A DNA stretch of 64,000 nt from Synechococcus sp. C9. Its GTDB lineage: Bacteria > Cyanobacteriota > Cyanobacteriia > Gloeomargaritales > Gloeomargaritaceae. Positions 33,508 to 43,752 of the stretch are shown one piece after another. The position numbers and the translations under genes were made by a program. How positions within the stretch are numbered: position 1 is the first letter of the stretch; every line of letters begins with the position of its first letter. Where the stretch lies: contig NZ_JALAAD010000001.1 in NCBI RefSeq assembly GCF_022984075.1, positions 1,468,455 to 1,532,454 on the forward strand, read 5' to 3'. The notes below the pieces were generated by a model, which saw only the letters and a program-made list of their open reading frames with translations, searched no databases and was not told where the DNA came from.

Positions 33508-36125
33508 CAGCTTTGCGCCTCGTGTACCAGGCGGAGCGTCCGGGACACACGTTCCGGGAAAATCACAATCAAATCGCCGGGTTTCCCCTGTTTGAGTGCC
33601 GTTTGGATCGCCGTCGTTTCCTCCAAAATCACCTGAAATATCCTGGTAGCCACGGTTTCCGACACCCCCAGTTGCAACCAGTTGGCGGCATCACCCCGAG
33701 GTCGCCCCCGGGTGTCATCGTCCTCTTTGATAATCACCCGGTCAAACAATTCGGCGGCAATCCGCCCCATTTCCCGCAAATCCTCGTCTCGGCGGTCCCC
33801 CGGTGCCCCGATCACCCCGACCCGTTCCCCCTTGTCCCACCGGCGCACAAATTCCCCGACCGCCCGATACCCATGCGGATTGTGGGCGTAGTCAATCAAC
33901 ACATGGAAATCCCGCACCGCCAGCAAATTCATCCGCCCCGGTGTCTGCGCCACCCCCGCCGCAAAGGTGCGTAACCCCTGGGCTAATTGCGCCACCGTCA
34001 CCCCCACCCGGTACGCCGCCAAGGTCGCCGCCAGGGCATTTGCCGTCATAAACCCCACCGTCCCCCCCAGGGTCAAGGGCACCTCCGCCACCGGCACCAC
34101 CGGCATGGTTTGCTCCCCCTGCAAAAGAGTAATTTCCCCCTGGATCACCGTCGCCCCCAAGCCCCCCCGTTGCTGATGCGCCCGCAACACCGGATGCTCC
34201 GGGTTCAAACTGAAATACGCCACCGCCCCCTTCACCCGCTGAGCCATCGGCGCCACCAACCCGTCCTCCGCATTCAGCACCGCCAACCCATCCGGCGCCA
34301 CCACCTCCGCCACCACACTTTTGACCGAAGCCATCTGCTCTAGGGTGTCAATGTCGTAGCTCCCCAGGTGGTCGTCGGAAACGTTCAACACCACCCCCAC
34401 ATCACACTGGGCAAACGCCAACCCGGAGCGCAAAATCCCCCCCCGGGCACTTTCCAGCACCGCCAATTCCACCGTCGGGTCATTCAAAATCAAGCGGGCA
34501 CTCTGGGGTCCCGTATTGTCCCCCGGCTCCGCTAGATAATCGCCAATATACGTCCCATCCGTCGTGGTAAATCCCACCACTTTTCCCATCTGCTTACACA
34601 AATGCGCCGTCAAACGGGTGGTCGTGGTTTTCCCATTGGTGCCCGTGATTGCCACGATGGGAATCAACCCCCGGCTGTCCCCCGGAAACAACTGGTCTAA
34701 AATCGGCGCACAGACATTCCGGGGCGTGCCCTCACTCGGTTGCAAATGCATCCGCAACCCCGGGGCGGCATTCACCTCCACCACCACCCCGTCCACCTGC
34801 CGCAACGGTTGGGTAATATCCGGGGTAATCAGGTCAATTCCAGCAATGTCCAACCCCACCCACTGCGCCGCCCGCTCGCACAGCCACTGGTTTTCCGGGT
34901 GAATGGTATCTGTACAGTCAATCGCCATCCCCCCCGTACTGAGATTGGCGGTATTTTTTAAGTAACACACCTCCCCGGGGCGTAAAATGCTATCCAGGCT
35001 ATAGCCCTGTTGCCGCAGTACCCACTCCGTGGTTTGGTTCACCACCACCCGGGTCAGTACATTATCATGCCCTTCGCCCCGCCGGGGGTCTTGGTTCAGG
35101 CGTTCCACCAGTTCGGCAATCGTACTGCGCCCATCCCCCACCACCTGTGCCGGTAAGCGTTGCGCCGCCGCCACCACCCGTCCTCCCACCACCAGCACCC
35201 GGTAATCGCCCCCCCGATGGTACCGTTCCACGATCACTGCGCCGCTTTTGGACTCCTGTTTGGCGAGGTCGTAGGCGGTTTCCGCATCGGGATAGGTGCC
35301 AATGTTCAGGGTAATCCCCCGCCCATGATTCCCATCCAGGGGTTTGATCACCACCGGAAAGCCCCCGGCTCGGTCAATCGCCTCCGCCAAGTCATCAAAG
35401 CGGCGGATCACATCCCCCTTGGGCACCGGGATTCCGGCTGTTTCCAGTAATAATTTTGTACTGTCTTTATCCCCCGCCAATTCCACGCCCAAAATGCTGG
35501 TGGCATCGGTTTGCGCTGCCTGGATGCGCCGTTGCTGTACCCCGTAACCCAACTGGATCACATCCCGCACCGGCAGACGTACCCAGGGAATCCCCCGCCG
35601 TTCCGCCTCCTGCACCAGGGCATCGGTGGTGAGTCCCAGGGAAGCGGCTTGTTTCAGTGCCCGCAGTTCCTCCAGGTCGGCGGCGAGTTCACTTTGGGGG
35701 TAGCGTTCCCCCCGCGCCAGGGTTTCACAAATCCGCACCGCGGCTCGCCCCGCAAACCGTCCCGCCCGTTCGTGCTGGTATTCATAGACCACGTTGTACA
35801 CCCCGCGAGTGCTGGTTTCCCGGGTGCGGCCAAAATTGAGGGGCATCCCGGCGAGGGTTTGCAATTCCAGTGCCACGTGTTCCACCACATGACCTAGGAG
35901 CGTGCCCTCCCGCAGGCGTTGCAAAAAACCGCCCCGGCAACCAGGGGAGCAAAAATGTTCCTCCAAGGAGGGCAGGAGCGTCACCAACGCCTCATAAAAT
36001 CCCCGCAATTCATCGGTGAACCGTTCATCCCAATCCTCCAAATCCAGACGCAACACGATCAGGCGATGGCGGCGAATACTCCAATAATTCGGTCCCCGCA
36101 ACGTCAACACTTGGAGAATTTTCAT
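33504..36125 (-). CDS. cphA: Cyanophycin synthetase
   Basis: Predicted protein of 873 aa from MKILQVLTLRGPNYWSIRRH. It builds the nitrogen store cyanophycin (poly-Asp backbone with Arg side chains). Three parts are visible: the N-terminal domain (1-160), an ATP-grasp domain (GVELAGDKDSTKLLLETAG, VIKPLDGNHGRGITLNI) that adds Asp, and a Mur-ligase-like domain (TGTNGKTTTTRLTAHL from about 490) that adds Arg. Length is normal for CphA1. No cyanophycinase (cphB) gene is adjacent, which is common but not universal. It is expected to peak when nitrogen is in excess, linking it to the nitrate cluster. Confidence 0.96.
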   Translation of the reverse strand: MKILQVLTLRGPNYWSIRRHRLIVLRLDLEDWDERFTDELRGFYEALVTLLPSLEEHFCSPGCRGGFLQRLREGTLLGHVVEHVALELQTLAGMPLNFGRTRETSTRGVYNVVYEYQHERAGRFAGRAAVRICETLARGERYPQSELAADLEELRALKQAASLGLTTDALVQEAERRGIPWVRLPVRDVIQLGYGVQQRRIQAAQTDATSILGVELAGDKDSTKLLLETAGIPVPKGDVIRRFDDLAEAIDRAGGFPVVIKPLDGNHGRGITLNIGTYPDAETAYDLAKQESKSGAVIVERYHRGGDYRVLVVGGRVVAAAQRLPAQVVGDGRSTIAELVERLNQDPRRGEGHDNVLTRVVVNQTTEWVLRQQGYSLDSILRPGEVCYLKNTANLSTGGMAIDCTDTIHPENQWLCERAAQWVGLDIAGIDLITPDITQPLRQVDGVVVEVNAAPGLRMHLQPSEGTPRNVCAPILDQLFPGDSRGLIPIVAITGTNGKTTTTRLTAHLCKQMGKVVGFTTTDGTYIGDYLAEPGDNTGPQSARLILNDPTVELAVLESARGGILRSGLAFAQCDVGVVLNVSDDHLGSYDIDTLEQMASVKSVVAEVVAPDGLAVLNAEDGLVAPMAQRVKGAVAYFSLNPEHPVLRAHQQRGGLGATVIQGEITLLQGEQTMPVVPVAEVPLTLGGTVGFMTANALAATLAAYRVGVTVAQLAQGLRTFAAGVAQTPGRMNLLAVRDFHVLIDYAHNPHGYRAVGEFVRRWDKGERVGVIGAPGDRRDEDLREMGRIAAELFDRVIIKEDDDTRGRPRGDAANWLQLGVSETVATRIFQVILEETTAIQTALKQGKPGDLIVIFPERVSRTLRLVHEAQSW

Positions 36126-36205
36126 GGTCACCTAGGAACTTTGTGTCCATTCTAAAAGGGAATGTCCTGCCGACTTGGCTCCCTAGGTTACATTTTGCCA
36201 GGTTG

Positions 36206-37792
36206 TTAGGCGGCCAAATCCTGAATCGGTGCCAACCCCCACTGTTCTCCCTGAATCACCGTGTGCGCCTGAAACGCCGGGAGCGGTTCTGGGTAATCCA
36301 AGCGGTAGTGACTCCCCCGGGATTCCTGCCGGTACAGGGCACTGCGAAGCAGAAGGTACGCCCCATCCAATAAATTGCGGGTTTCCGCCCACAGGCGCAT
36401 CTGGGCAAAATCCGTCTCCACCGGCGGCAAAGCAGGTACTTGGGAGCGCCATTTCTGCACCTGGTGCAAAGCTAGGGTCAACCCCGCCGCTTCCCGGGCA
36501 ATCCCCACCCGTTGCCCCATGAGTACGGGTAACTCCTTGCGTATCTGCGCCAACCCCGGCCAGTCCACCGGCTTTACCCACACCGGGACAATCCCCACCG
36601 GCGGCGAGGGGAGCAAACTGATCCCCTGCAACTGCGCCCCAAACACCAAACATTCCAACAGGGAATTGCTCGCCAACCGATTCGCCCCATGCACCCCCGT
36701 ACTCGCCACTTCCCCAATCGCATACAGACCGGGCAGGCTGGTGCGTGCCTGTAAATCCGTCACCACCCCCCCCATCCAGTAATGGGCCGCCGGGGCCACC
36801 GGCACCAACTCCCGCAGGGGGTCAATCCCCCACTGGCGACAGGTGTGCAGAATGTTGGGAAACCGCCGCTCCACCCGGCTGGGTTCGATGGGACGCAGGT
36901 CGAGCCAGACATGGGACTGGTGATGCTGTTGTAATTCCTGAAAAATCGCCCGGCTGACCACATACCGGGGAGCCAGTTCCCCGTCCGGGTGGTAGTGGTA
37001 CATAAACCGCTCCCCCCGCTGGTTCAACAGATGCGCCCCCTCCCCCCGCACCGCCTCGGAAATTAACAAAGCTGGTGCCCCGGTCACCGCCAGCGCCGTC
37101 GGGTGAAACTGAACAAACTCCACATCCCGCAGGGTCGCCCCCGCCCGCCACGCCATCGCCACCCCGTCCCCCGTACTGGCTGGGGGATTGGTCGTCGGGT
37201 GAAACAACTGCCCGCCCCCCCCCGTTGCCAACACCACCGCCCCCGCCCGCCAGGTATGCAGTTGCCCCTGATGCCACACCCGCACCCCGTGACAATGCCC
37301 TTCCTGCACCCACAGGTCAAACACCAGGGTTTGGTCAAGCACCTGGATATGGGGTTGCCGGAGCACCTGATCCGCCAAGGTACTCACCAACTCCCGCCCC
37401 GTCCGGTCCGCGGCGTGCAAAATCCGGGGGCGAGAATGAGCCGCCTCCAGGGTCAACGCCAACCCCTCCCCGTAGCGGTCAAAAGCCACCCCCAAGTCCA
37501 CCAGCCGTTGGATGCACGCCCCCCCCTGGGAGACCAAAAAATGCACCGCCTGGGGGTCACACAACCCCGCCCCCGCCCGCAGGGTATCCTCCCAATGCAA
37601 AGCGCAGGAATCCTCCGGATCCGTCACAGCGGCAATGCCCCCCTGCGCCCACCCACTGGCGGAACCCTCCACCGGGTCCTTGGTGAGCAAACCCACCCGC
37701 AGGTCTTTTGGGAGAGACAGGGCACCGTACAGCCCAGCGGCTCCCCCCCCGACCACCAACACATCAAAATCCGGGGGCGTAGGGGTCATCAT
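36206..37792 (-). CDS. nadB: L-aspartate oxidase
   Basis: Predicted protein of 528 aa, FAD-dependent, making iminoaspartate for NAD synthesis. The FAD-binding motif VLVVGGGAAGLYGAL starts near residue 9, and GSASGWAQGGIAAV and the capping-domain segment HPTALAV are typical. GEVASTGVHGANRLASNSLLECLVFG is the conserved C-terminal FAD segment. Two adjacent Met codons make the exact start uncertain by a few residues. It lies 80 nt upstream of cphA in the same direction. Confidence 0.94.
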   Translation of the reverse strand: MMTPTPPDFDVLVVGGGAAGLYGALSLPKDLRVGLLTKDPVEGSASGWAQGGIAAVTDPEDSCALHWEDTLRAGAGLCDPQAVHFLVSQGGACIQRLVDLGVAFDRYGEGLALTLEAAHSRPRILHAADRTGRELVSTLADQVLRQPHIQVLDQTLVFDLWVQEGHCHGVRVWHQGQLHTWRAGAVVLATGGGGQLFHPTTNPPASTGDGVAMAWRAGATLRDVEFVQFHPTALAVTGAPALLISEAVRGEGAHLLNQRGERFMYHYHPDGELAPRYVVSRAIFQELQQHHQSHVWLDLRPIEPSRVERRFPNILHTCRQWGIDPLRELVPVAPAAHYWMGGVVTDLQARTSLPGLYAIGEVASTGVHGANRLASNSLLECLVFGAQLQGISLLPSPPVGIVPVWVKPVDWPGLAQIRKELPVLMGQRVGIAREAAGLTLALHQVQKWRSQVPALPPVETDFAQMRLWAETRNLLDGAYLLLRSALYRQESRGSHYRLDYPEPLPAFQAHTVIQGEQWGLAPIQDLAA

Positions 37793-37831
37793 CTCAGGAA
37801 CCGCAGGCAATGAAAGAACCGTTGCCCTATC

Positions 37832-38218
37832 CTAGCGATAAATCCCGTTGTTGATCCGGTCCAGCACTAGGGAAGCCTCCGGCTCCGTCAAGGTGAAATC
37901 CTCCAGGTGGGATTGGAGAATTTCCTTTTGTTGGGGCGTTAAACCGGGAATCTTCAACACATCCTCCACCTTTTCGTAAGGGGCATTCGCCACCACCAAC
38001 TTGGCAATGGTCGGGTACATCCCCCGATATTTGCGAAAGGCACTCACATTCGTATTATTCAGGTCAATTTTTTTCCCAAAGGGGGAAGCCAACTTCGCAT
38101 CCACCTGGTTCAACCCGGAACGCTCCGTCTTTGCCATTGCCCACACCGGCTGGCTCAGCCCCAACCAGAGCGCCACCGCCACCCCGAACCAGCACAACCC
38201 TCGCCACAGACCTTTCAT
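37832..38218 (-). CDS. psbU: Photosystem II 12 kDa extrinsic protein PsbU
   Basis: Predicted protein of 128 aa with a signal peptide ([20 protein letters not shown], cleaved after VWAMA) for the thylakoid lumen. The mature region has the PsbU segment [21 protein letters not shown] and a helix-hairpin-helix-like fold ([13 protein letters not shown]). PsbU stabilises the oxygen-evolving cluster together with PsbO and PsbV. The upstream ATG at 38260 would place charged residues before the signal peptide and is rejected. It precedes nadB by 39 nt. Confidence 0.95.
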   Translation of the reverse strand: MKGLWRGLCWFGVAVALWLGLSQPVWAMAKTERSGLNQVDAKLASPFGKKIDLNNTNVSAFRKYRGMYPTIAKLVVANAPYEKVEDVLKIPGLTPQQKEILQSHLEDFTLTEPEASLVLDRINNGIYR

Positions 38219-38294
38219 AACCCGCAACCTCCCAAAACACAGCGTGAAGAATTGAATCAATTTATTTCCATCTTAGGATGACCAGGGATGCACT

Positions 38295-39170
38295 TTAGCC
38301 GGAAAACCTGGGCAGTACCAATCCTTGTCGTTGGCAGTAACTTTGCACCGTATTGAGCAGTAACTGCGCCACGGTCATCGCCCCCACCCCCCCCGGCACC
38401 GGGGTTAACCAGCCCGCCACCGCCTTGACCCCCGCAAAATCCACATCCCCCACCAGCCCCGTTGGGGTGCGATTGATTCCCACATCCACCACCACCGCCC
38501 CCGGTTTAACCATCGCCGGGGTAATGAACCCCACCCGCCCCACCGCACTGATGAGAATATCCGCCTGCCGGGTCAACGCCGCCACATTCGGGGTACGGGA
38601 ATGGGCAAAGGTCACCGTCGCATCGGCGGCTAACAGCAACAAACCCAAGGGTTTCCCCACCAGGATACTGCGCCCCAGCACCACCGCCTGTTTGCCCGCC
38701 AGGGGAATTTGGTAATGCCCCAGCAACCGCATCACCCCCGCAGGTGTACAACTTTGCAGACCCGGTTCCCCCCGGAGCAATTTCCCCAAATTCACCGGAT
38801 GCAAGCCATCCACATCTTTGTCTGGATGAATGGTATGTAATAACTCTGTACTATCCAAGTGGTCTGGCAGGGGCAACTGCACCAAAATTCCATCCACCCG
38901 CTCGTCCTGGTTGAACTGGTGAATGAGTTGGGTTAACTCCTTTTGGCTGGTGCTGGCGGGAAATTGTCCCCCGAAGCTGGCGATCCCCACCTGGGCACAG
39001 GATTTTTGCTTTTGCCCCACATAGGCGGCACTGGCGGGATTCTCCCCCACCCAAATCACCGCCAACCCCGGCGGACGACCCACCTTTGGCGTTACCCCAG
39101 CGAGCCAATCCCGCAATTCTGCCTTCAGCCGTTGCGCCAGGGCTTTACCGTCGAGGATTTGGGCGGTCAT
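38295..39170 (-). CDS. folD: Methylenetetrahydrofolate dehydrogenase/cyclohydrolase
   Basis: Predicted protein of 291 aa from [16 protein letters not shown]. It interconverts methylene-, methenyl- and formyl-tetrahydrofolate with NADP. Catalytic region [12 protein letters not shown] (Tyr and Lys), [13 protein letters not shown] and the nucleotide-binding [14 protein letters not shown] are all intact, as is the C-terminal [18 protein letters not shown]. The 43-residue upstream extension in the open frame lacks family similarity and overlaps the divergent promoter region. It is divergent from the pentapeptide-repeat gene. Confidence 0.95.
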   Translation of the reverse strand: MTAQILDGKALAQRLKAELRDWLAGVTPKVGRPPGLAVIWVGENPASAAYVGQKQKSCAQVGIASFGGQFPASTSQKELTQLIHQFNQDERVDGILVQLPLPDHLDSTELLHTIHPDKDVDGLHPVNLGKLLRGEPGLQSCTPAGVMRLLGHYQIPLAGKQAVVLGRSILVGKPLGLLLLAADATVTFAHSRTPNVAALTRQADILISAVGRVGFITPAMVKPGAVVVDVGINRTPTGLVGDVDFAGVKAVAGWLTPVPGGVGAMTVAQLLLNTVQSYCQRQGLVLPRFSG

Positions 39171-39272
39171 AGGTTTGGGGAGGGGTGGGGACGATTGTGG
39201 GGCAATGGGTTCGTTAATTTGTTCATTAAGATGGCAGATAAATGACCCAATTCGGAGGCGGCGGGCACGATC

Positions 39273-39776
39273 ATGACCAATCCCACGGATGCACAACAAC
39301 TACTGCAACAATACCAGCAGGGGGAGCGCAATTTCGCCGGGGTGGAATTGTGTAATGCGGATTTGACCGGGGCTTGGCTCTCCGGGGTCAACCTCCAAGG
39401 GGCGGTGCTCAGCGGGGCGGTCTTGGTGGGTGCCAACCTGAGCGGTCAACTCCAGGGTGCCAGTCTGACGGGGGCACTGCTCAACCGTGCCAATTTGAGC
39501 GGCGTGGATTTGCGGGGGGCTTCCCTCATTGGTGCCAATTTACAGGGGGTGAATCTCAGCGGTGCCAATTTACAGGGAGCCAATTTACAGGGAGCCAACC
39601 TCACCTTTGCCAATCTCCGGGAAGCCAATTTGACGGATGCGAATTTGAACTCTGCTAATTTAGCCGGGGCGAACCTGAAACAGGCGAATTTACGGGGTGC
39701 CGACCTCAATAAAGCCCGCATGGTCAGTGCCGATTTTAGCCAAGCCACCATGCCCGATGGCACCGTTCAGGCGTAG
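39273..39776 (+). CDS. Pentapeptide-repeat protein
   Basis: Predicted protein of 167 aa. From about residue 20 to 160 it consists of A(D/N)LxX five-residue repeats ([34 protein letters not shown]), forming a right-handed square beta-helix. There is no signal peptide, so it should be cytosolic. Such proteins are abundant in cyanobacteria and mostly uncharacterised. It ends 25 nt before the nucleotidyltransferase gene and may share its transcript. Confidence 0.9.
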   Translation: MTNPTDAQQLLQQYQQGERNFAGVELCNADLTGAWLSGVNLQGAVLSGAVLVGANLSGQLQGASLTGALLNRANLSGVDLRGASLIGANLQGVNLSGANLQGANLQGANLTFANLREANLTDANLNSANLAGANLKQANLRGADLNKARMVSADFSQATMPDGTVQA

Positions 39777-39801
39777 GATAGGGAAAACCAGCATCCCACC
39801 T

Positions 39802-40944
39802 ATGGCTTACAAAGCAATGATTTTAGCCGCCGGGAAAGGCACCCGGGTACGCCCAATTACCTACACCATTCCCAAGCCCATGATTCCGATTTTGGAACGC
39901 CCGGTGATGGAATTTTTAGTGGATTTATTGCGGCGGCATGGCATCACCCAAATCATGGTGAATGTGAGTCATTTGGCACATCAAATTGAAAATTATTTCC
40001 GGGATGGGCAACGGTTTGGGGTACAGATTGCCTATTCCTTTGAGGGGCGGATTGTTGAGGGGGAATTGATCGGCGAAGCCCTGGGTTCCGCCGGGGGGAT
40101 GAAACGGATTCAAGAATTTAATCCCTTTTTTGATGACACCTTTGTCGTGCTGTGTGGGGATGCGTTGATTGATTTAGATTTAACAGCGGCAATTCGTTGG
40201 CACCATCACCGGCAATCCCTGGCGACGATTATTACCAAATCCGTACCCCTAGAGGTAGTTTCCAATTATGGGGTGGTGGTCACGGATGAACATTATCGCA
40301 TTCGTTCCTTCCAGGAAAAACCCCGCCAGGAGGAAGCCCTCAGTACGCAAATCAATACGGGAATTTATATTTTTGAGCCGGAAATTTTTGAGTATATCCC
40401 CAGTGGAGAAGTATATGATTTGGGCAGTCAATTATTTCCCCGCCTGGTGGAATTAGGCGTACCTTTTTATGCCCTACCGATGCAATTTGAATGGATTGAT
40501 ATTGGGCAAGTCCCAGACTATTGGCGCACCGTCCAGATGGTTTTGCAAGGGCAAGTTCCCCATGTACCGATTCCGGGGCAACAAATTCGTCCGGGCATTT
40601 ATACGGGGTTGAATGTCGCCGCCGATTGGACAAAAATTCATGTGCAACCCCCGGTTTACATTGGGGGGATGACCCGCATTGAACCCGGTGTGACCATTAT
40701 TGGTCCAGCCATGATTGGTCCCAATTGCCGTTTGGGGCAAAATTCCTGTGTGGAACGCAGTATTATTTTTGAATATTCTCGCCTGGGAAACGGGGTGCAT
40801 TTGAAGGATAAACTGGTATTTGGGCGGTATTGTGTGGACAAAAGCGGGGCAACCATTGATTTACAAAAAGCGGCTTTGGATTGGCTGATTACCGATGCTC
40901 GTTGCGAAGTACCGCCGGGGGTGGGGACAGGAACGCATTTATAG
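39802..40944 (+). CDS. Sugar-phosphate nucleotidyltransferase (mannose-1-P guanylyltransferase-like)
   Basis: Predicted protein of 380 aa from MAYKAMILAAGKGTRVRPIT. Residues 1-235 are the nucleotidyltransferase fold: GKGTRVRP, PKPMIPI, GDALIDLDL, and IDIGQVPDYW. Residues about 255-350 look like a left-handed beta-helix (hexapeptide repeats, PPVYIGGMTRIEPGVTIIGP). The layout fits GDP-mannose or glucose-1-phosphate nucleotidyltransferases feeding surface polysaccharide; the base and sugar cannot be fixed. The stop codon (TAG) overlaps the start of the first repeat unit at 40940. Confidence 0.88.
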   Translation: MAYKAMILAAGKGTRVRPITYTIPKPMIPILERPVMEFLVDLLRRHGITQIMVNVSHLAHQIENYFRDGQRFGVQIAYSFEGRIVEGELIGEALGSAGGMKRIQEFNPFFDDTFVVLCGDALIDLDLTAAIRWHHHRQSLATIITKSVPLEVVSNYGVVVTDEHYRIRSFQEKPRQEEALSTQINTGIYIFEPEIFEYIPSGEVYDLGSQLFPRLVELGVPFYALPMQFEWIDIGQVPDYWRTVQMVLQGQVPHVPIPGQQIRPGIYTGLNVAADWTKIHVQPPVYIGGMTRIEPGVTIIGPAMIGPNCRLGQNSCVERSIIFEYSRLGNGVHLKDKLVFGRYCVDKSGATIDLQKAALDWLITDARCEVPPGVGTGTHL

Positions 40945-41238
40945 CAATCCCAAATGAGAATAGAATAGGGGTCGCAGGGGCACCGCCCCCGTATTTGGTT
41001 CTGAAAACTTTTTGTTTATAAATCAAGTAGGATTGGTATATAGCAATCCCAAATGAGAATGGAATAGGGGTCGCAGGGGCACCGCCCCCGTACTTGGTTC
41101 TGGAAACTTCTTGTTTATAAATCAAGTAGGATTGGTATATAGCAATCCCAAATGAGAATGGAATAGGGGTCGCAGGGGCACCGCCCCCGTACTTGGTTCT
41201 GGAAACTTTTTGTTTATAAATCAAGTGGAATTGCTATA
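40940..41238. repeat. Three tandem copies of the family 1 MITE-like repeat (99-101 bp each)
   Basis: Units start at 40940, 41039 and 41138, each beginning TATAGCAATCCCAAATGAGA and containing AGGGGCACCGCCCCCGTA and TTTATAAATCAAGT. The units differ by only a few bases, so the amplification is recent. The outer ends form inverted repeats (TATAGCAATCCC against GGAATTGCTATA). The core is a GC-rich hairpin (GGGGC-ACC-GCCCC). No spacers of different sequence separate the units, so this is not a CRISPR array. The stop codon of the preceding gene overlaps the first unit, and TATAAAAT at the far end may serve as a -10 for argS. Confidence 0.9.
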
Positions 41239-41300
41239 AAATAAGTTCATCTAAAATCAATCCTGAATTTCTAAAGGAAATCATCACTTGAGGTGCGGTC

Positions 41301-43055
41301 ATGCTCACTCCGGGGAAACAACTCAATCAACATTTAACGGCGGTCATTCGCACTTTTTTAAGCCAGCCAGAGTGGCATCCCAGTGAACCCTTGATTGTCC
41401 CCGCCAGCCATCCGCAATTTGGGGATTTTCAGTCCAATATAGCTCTGACTTTAGCGAAAAAACTCAACCAAAAACCCCGGGATTTAGCCGCCCAATTACT
41501 CCAAAATGTTCACCTAGAAGAACTGTGTGAACCGCCCACGATTGCGGGACCAGGATTTATGAATTTCACCCTGAAACCCACCTACATCCAATCCTGGTTG
41601 ACCCAACAGATTCAAGACCCCCGGTGCGGTGTACCCCTGGTGGATGAACCGGAAACGATTATTGTGGATTTTTCCAGCCCCAATATTGCCAAAGAAATGC
41701 ACGTAGGACATCTGCGTTCCACGATTATTGGAGATTGCCTCGCCCGGTTATTTGAATTTCAAGGACATCGGGTGTTGCGTCTCAATCATGTGGGGGATTG
41801 GGGCACCCAATTTGGGATGTTGATTGCCTACCTACGGGAAGCCTACCCGGAATTTTTTACCCAAAACCAGGAGATTGATTTAGGGGATTTGGTGAGTTTT
41901 TATCGGCAGGCAAAACAACGCTTTGATGGGGATGAAACTTTTCAGGAACAGGCTCGCCAGATTGTGGTCAAATTGCAAGCCGGTGACCCGGAATTGCTCA
42001 GTGCTTGGCGATTTTTGTGTGATCTATCCCGCCGGGAGTTTCAGCAGATTTATGACCTTTTAGATGTGCAATTAACCGAGCGGGGGGAATCGTTTTATAA
42101 TCCGTTTTTACCGGAAATTGTCCAGGAGTTAAAAGAAAAAAATTTAGCGGTTTTAGACCAGGGGGCATGGTGTGTCTTTTTGGAGGGGTTTGTGAATACG
42201 GATGGCAGTCCTTTGCCGTTAATTATTCAAAAATCGGATGGGGGTTACAACTACGCCACGACGGATTTAGCCGCCCTGCGTTACCGGGTGCAACAGGACG
42301 GGGCACAGCGGATTATTTACGTGACGGATGTGGGGCAAAGTCAGCATTTTGCTCAGGTGTTTCAGGTGGCGAAAAAAGCGGGTTGGGTAACCGAAAAGGT
42401 GCAATGTATTCATGTGCCGTTTGGATTAGTTTTAGGGGAAGATGGCAAAAAATTTCGCACTCGCTCTGGGGAAACGGTGCGCTTAAAAGATTTACTAGAA
42501 GAAGCGATCCGCAGGGCAGAACAGGATATGCAAGCCCGTTTACAGGCGGAACAACGGCAGGAATCCCCGGAATTTATGCACAATTTGGCACGGGTGATCG
42601 GCATTAGTGCGGTGAAGTATGCGGATTTGAGCCAAAATCGCTTGAGTAATTACAGTTTTAGCTACGATAAAATGCTGGCGTTACAGGGGAATACGGCACC
42701 CTATTTGCTCTATGCCTATGTGCGGGTGCAGGGGATTGCCCGCAAGGGAGCGATTGATTTTGAGCAATTTGTCCCGGAATTTGTTTTATCTACCCAACCC
42801 GAATTCATGTTAGCCAAACATTTGATGCAATTTCCCGATGGCGTGGAACAACTCGGGCAGGATTTATTCCCCAATCGCCTGAGCAATTATTTATTTGAAC
42901 TCAGCCAAAAATTCAATCAATTCTACGACCAATGCCCGATTTTATCCGCCCCTGACCCGGAACGCACCTCCCGCTTGGGGTTAGCCCATCTGACCGCCAA
43001 GGTGTTGAAATTGGGTTTATCCTTATTAGGGATTCCGGTGGTGGAACGGATGTGA
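41301..43055 (+). CDS. argS: Arginyl-tRNA synthetase
   Basis: Predicted protein of 584 aa. The N-terminal tRNA-binding domain ([20 protein letters not shown]) is followed by the class I Rossmann domain with the HIGH-type motif HVGHLRST, the AMP segment [15 protein letters not shown] in place of a canonical KMSKS, as is common in ArgRS, and the all-helical anticodon-binding domain at the end. The gene lies 62 nt after the tandem repeat array. TTGAGGTG near the start is the ribosome-binding site. Confidence 0.96.
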   Translation: MLTPGKQLNQHLTAVIRTFLSQPEWHPSEPLIVPASHPQFGDFQSNIALTLAKKLNQKPRDLAAQLLQNVHLEELCEPPTIAGPGFMNFTLKPTYIQSWLTQQIQDPRCGVPLVDEPETIIVDFSSPNIAKEMHVGHLRSTIIGDCLARLFEFQGHRVLRLNHVGDWGTQFGMLIAYLREAYPEFFTQNQEIDLGDLVSFYRQAKQRFDGDETFQEQARQIVVKLQAGDPELLSAWRFLCDLSRREFQQIYDLLDVQLTERGESFYNPFLPEIVQELKEKNLAVLDQGAWCVFLEGFVNTDGSPLPLIIQKSDGGYNYATTDLAALRYRVQQDGAQRIIYVTDVGQSQHFAQVFQVAKKAGWVTEKVQCIHVPFGLVLGEDGKKFRTRSGETVRLKDLLEEAIRRAEQDMQARLQAEQRQESPEFMHNLARVIGISAVKYADLSQNRLSNYSFSYDKMLALQGNTAPYLLYAYVRVQGIARKGAIDFEQFVPEFVLSTQPEFMLAKHLMQFPDGVEQLGQDLFPNRLSNYLFELSQKFNQFYDQCPILSAPDPERTSRLGLAHLTAKVLKLGLSLLGIPVVERM

Positions 43056-43107
43056 GGGGAACCTTTGGGGCATGGGAACGACAAGGACAAAAACGGAGGT
43101 GACGCAG

Positions 43108-43749
43108 ATGAAACGGCACAATTACTTACTTTGGGGCATCGGTTTGGGTTTGGGGATCGGACTCATCCTGACCCCGGCGGCGTTTGCCCAGACAGCTAAT
43201 CCAGCCAATGTGGAAACCCTACTGCAAAGAGCGGTGGAGCGGGGACAGCGGGGGGATTTTGAGGCGGCGATTTTTGAATTAAATCAGGCAATTAAATTAG
43301 CCCCCAATAATGCTACAGCCTTTACTTTGCGGGGGGTGGCGTACACCAATTTGGGCAATGCCAAACAGGCGTTGGAGGACTTTACCAAAGCGATTCAATT
43401 GGCACCCAAATCGGCGGCTTCCTATGGCTATCGGGGCATTGTGCGGCGGCAATTGCAGGATTTACCAGGGGCGCTGGCGGATGTGAATGAGGCGATTAAA
43501 TTAGAGGGCAAAAATCCGGGTCTTTATTCCTTCCGGGGGGCCCTCCATGCGGACAGCGGCGACCGAGCCAAGGCGATCAGTGATTTTCAACAGGCGGCGA
43601 AATTATTCAGCGAACGGGGGGACACGGAAGGGGTGAAGGAAATGCAGGAATTTATTGCCATTTTGGAAAAACAACCCGCCACACCCACGCCTGCTCCCCA
43701 AAAACCCGCTACCCAAGCGGCTCCCCTCAAGCCCACCCAACCCAAGTAG
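43108..43749 (+). CDS. Exported TPR-repeat protein
   Basis: Predicted protein of 213 aa. ATG 43108 is preceded by GGAGGTGACG, a stronger site than the in-frame ATG at 43072. A signal peptide (LLWGIGLGLGIGLILTPAA, then AFAQ) is followed by three to four TPR units (FEAAIFELNQAIKLAPNNAT, AKQALEDFTKAIQLAPKSA, LPGALADVNEAIKLEGKNP) and a Pro/Ala-rich tail. It probably serves as a periplasmic scaffold. It is followed 3 nt later by plsC. Confidence 0.9.
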   Translation: MKRHNYLLWGIGLGLGIGLILTPAAFAQTANPANVETLLQRAVERGQRGDFEAAIFELNQAIKLAPNNATAFTLRGVAYTNLGNAKQALEDFTKAIQLAPKSAASYGYRGIVRRQLQDLPGALADVNEAIKLEGKNPGLYSFRGALHADSGDRAKAISDFQQAAKLFSERGDTEGVKEMQEFIAILEKQPATPTPAPQKPATQAAPLKPTQPK

Positions 43750-43752
43750 GCC

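Noticed and set aside
33504-36125. A cyanophycinase gene next to cphA
   Set aside because: Neighbours are era and nadB; no serine-hydrolase-type cphB frame exists in the window.
40940-41238. CRISPR-like array
   Set aside because: The three repeats are about 99 bp, directly adjacent and without variable spacers; they match dispersed single copies with inverted ends.
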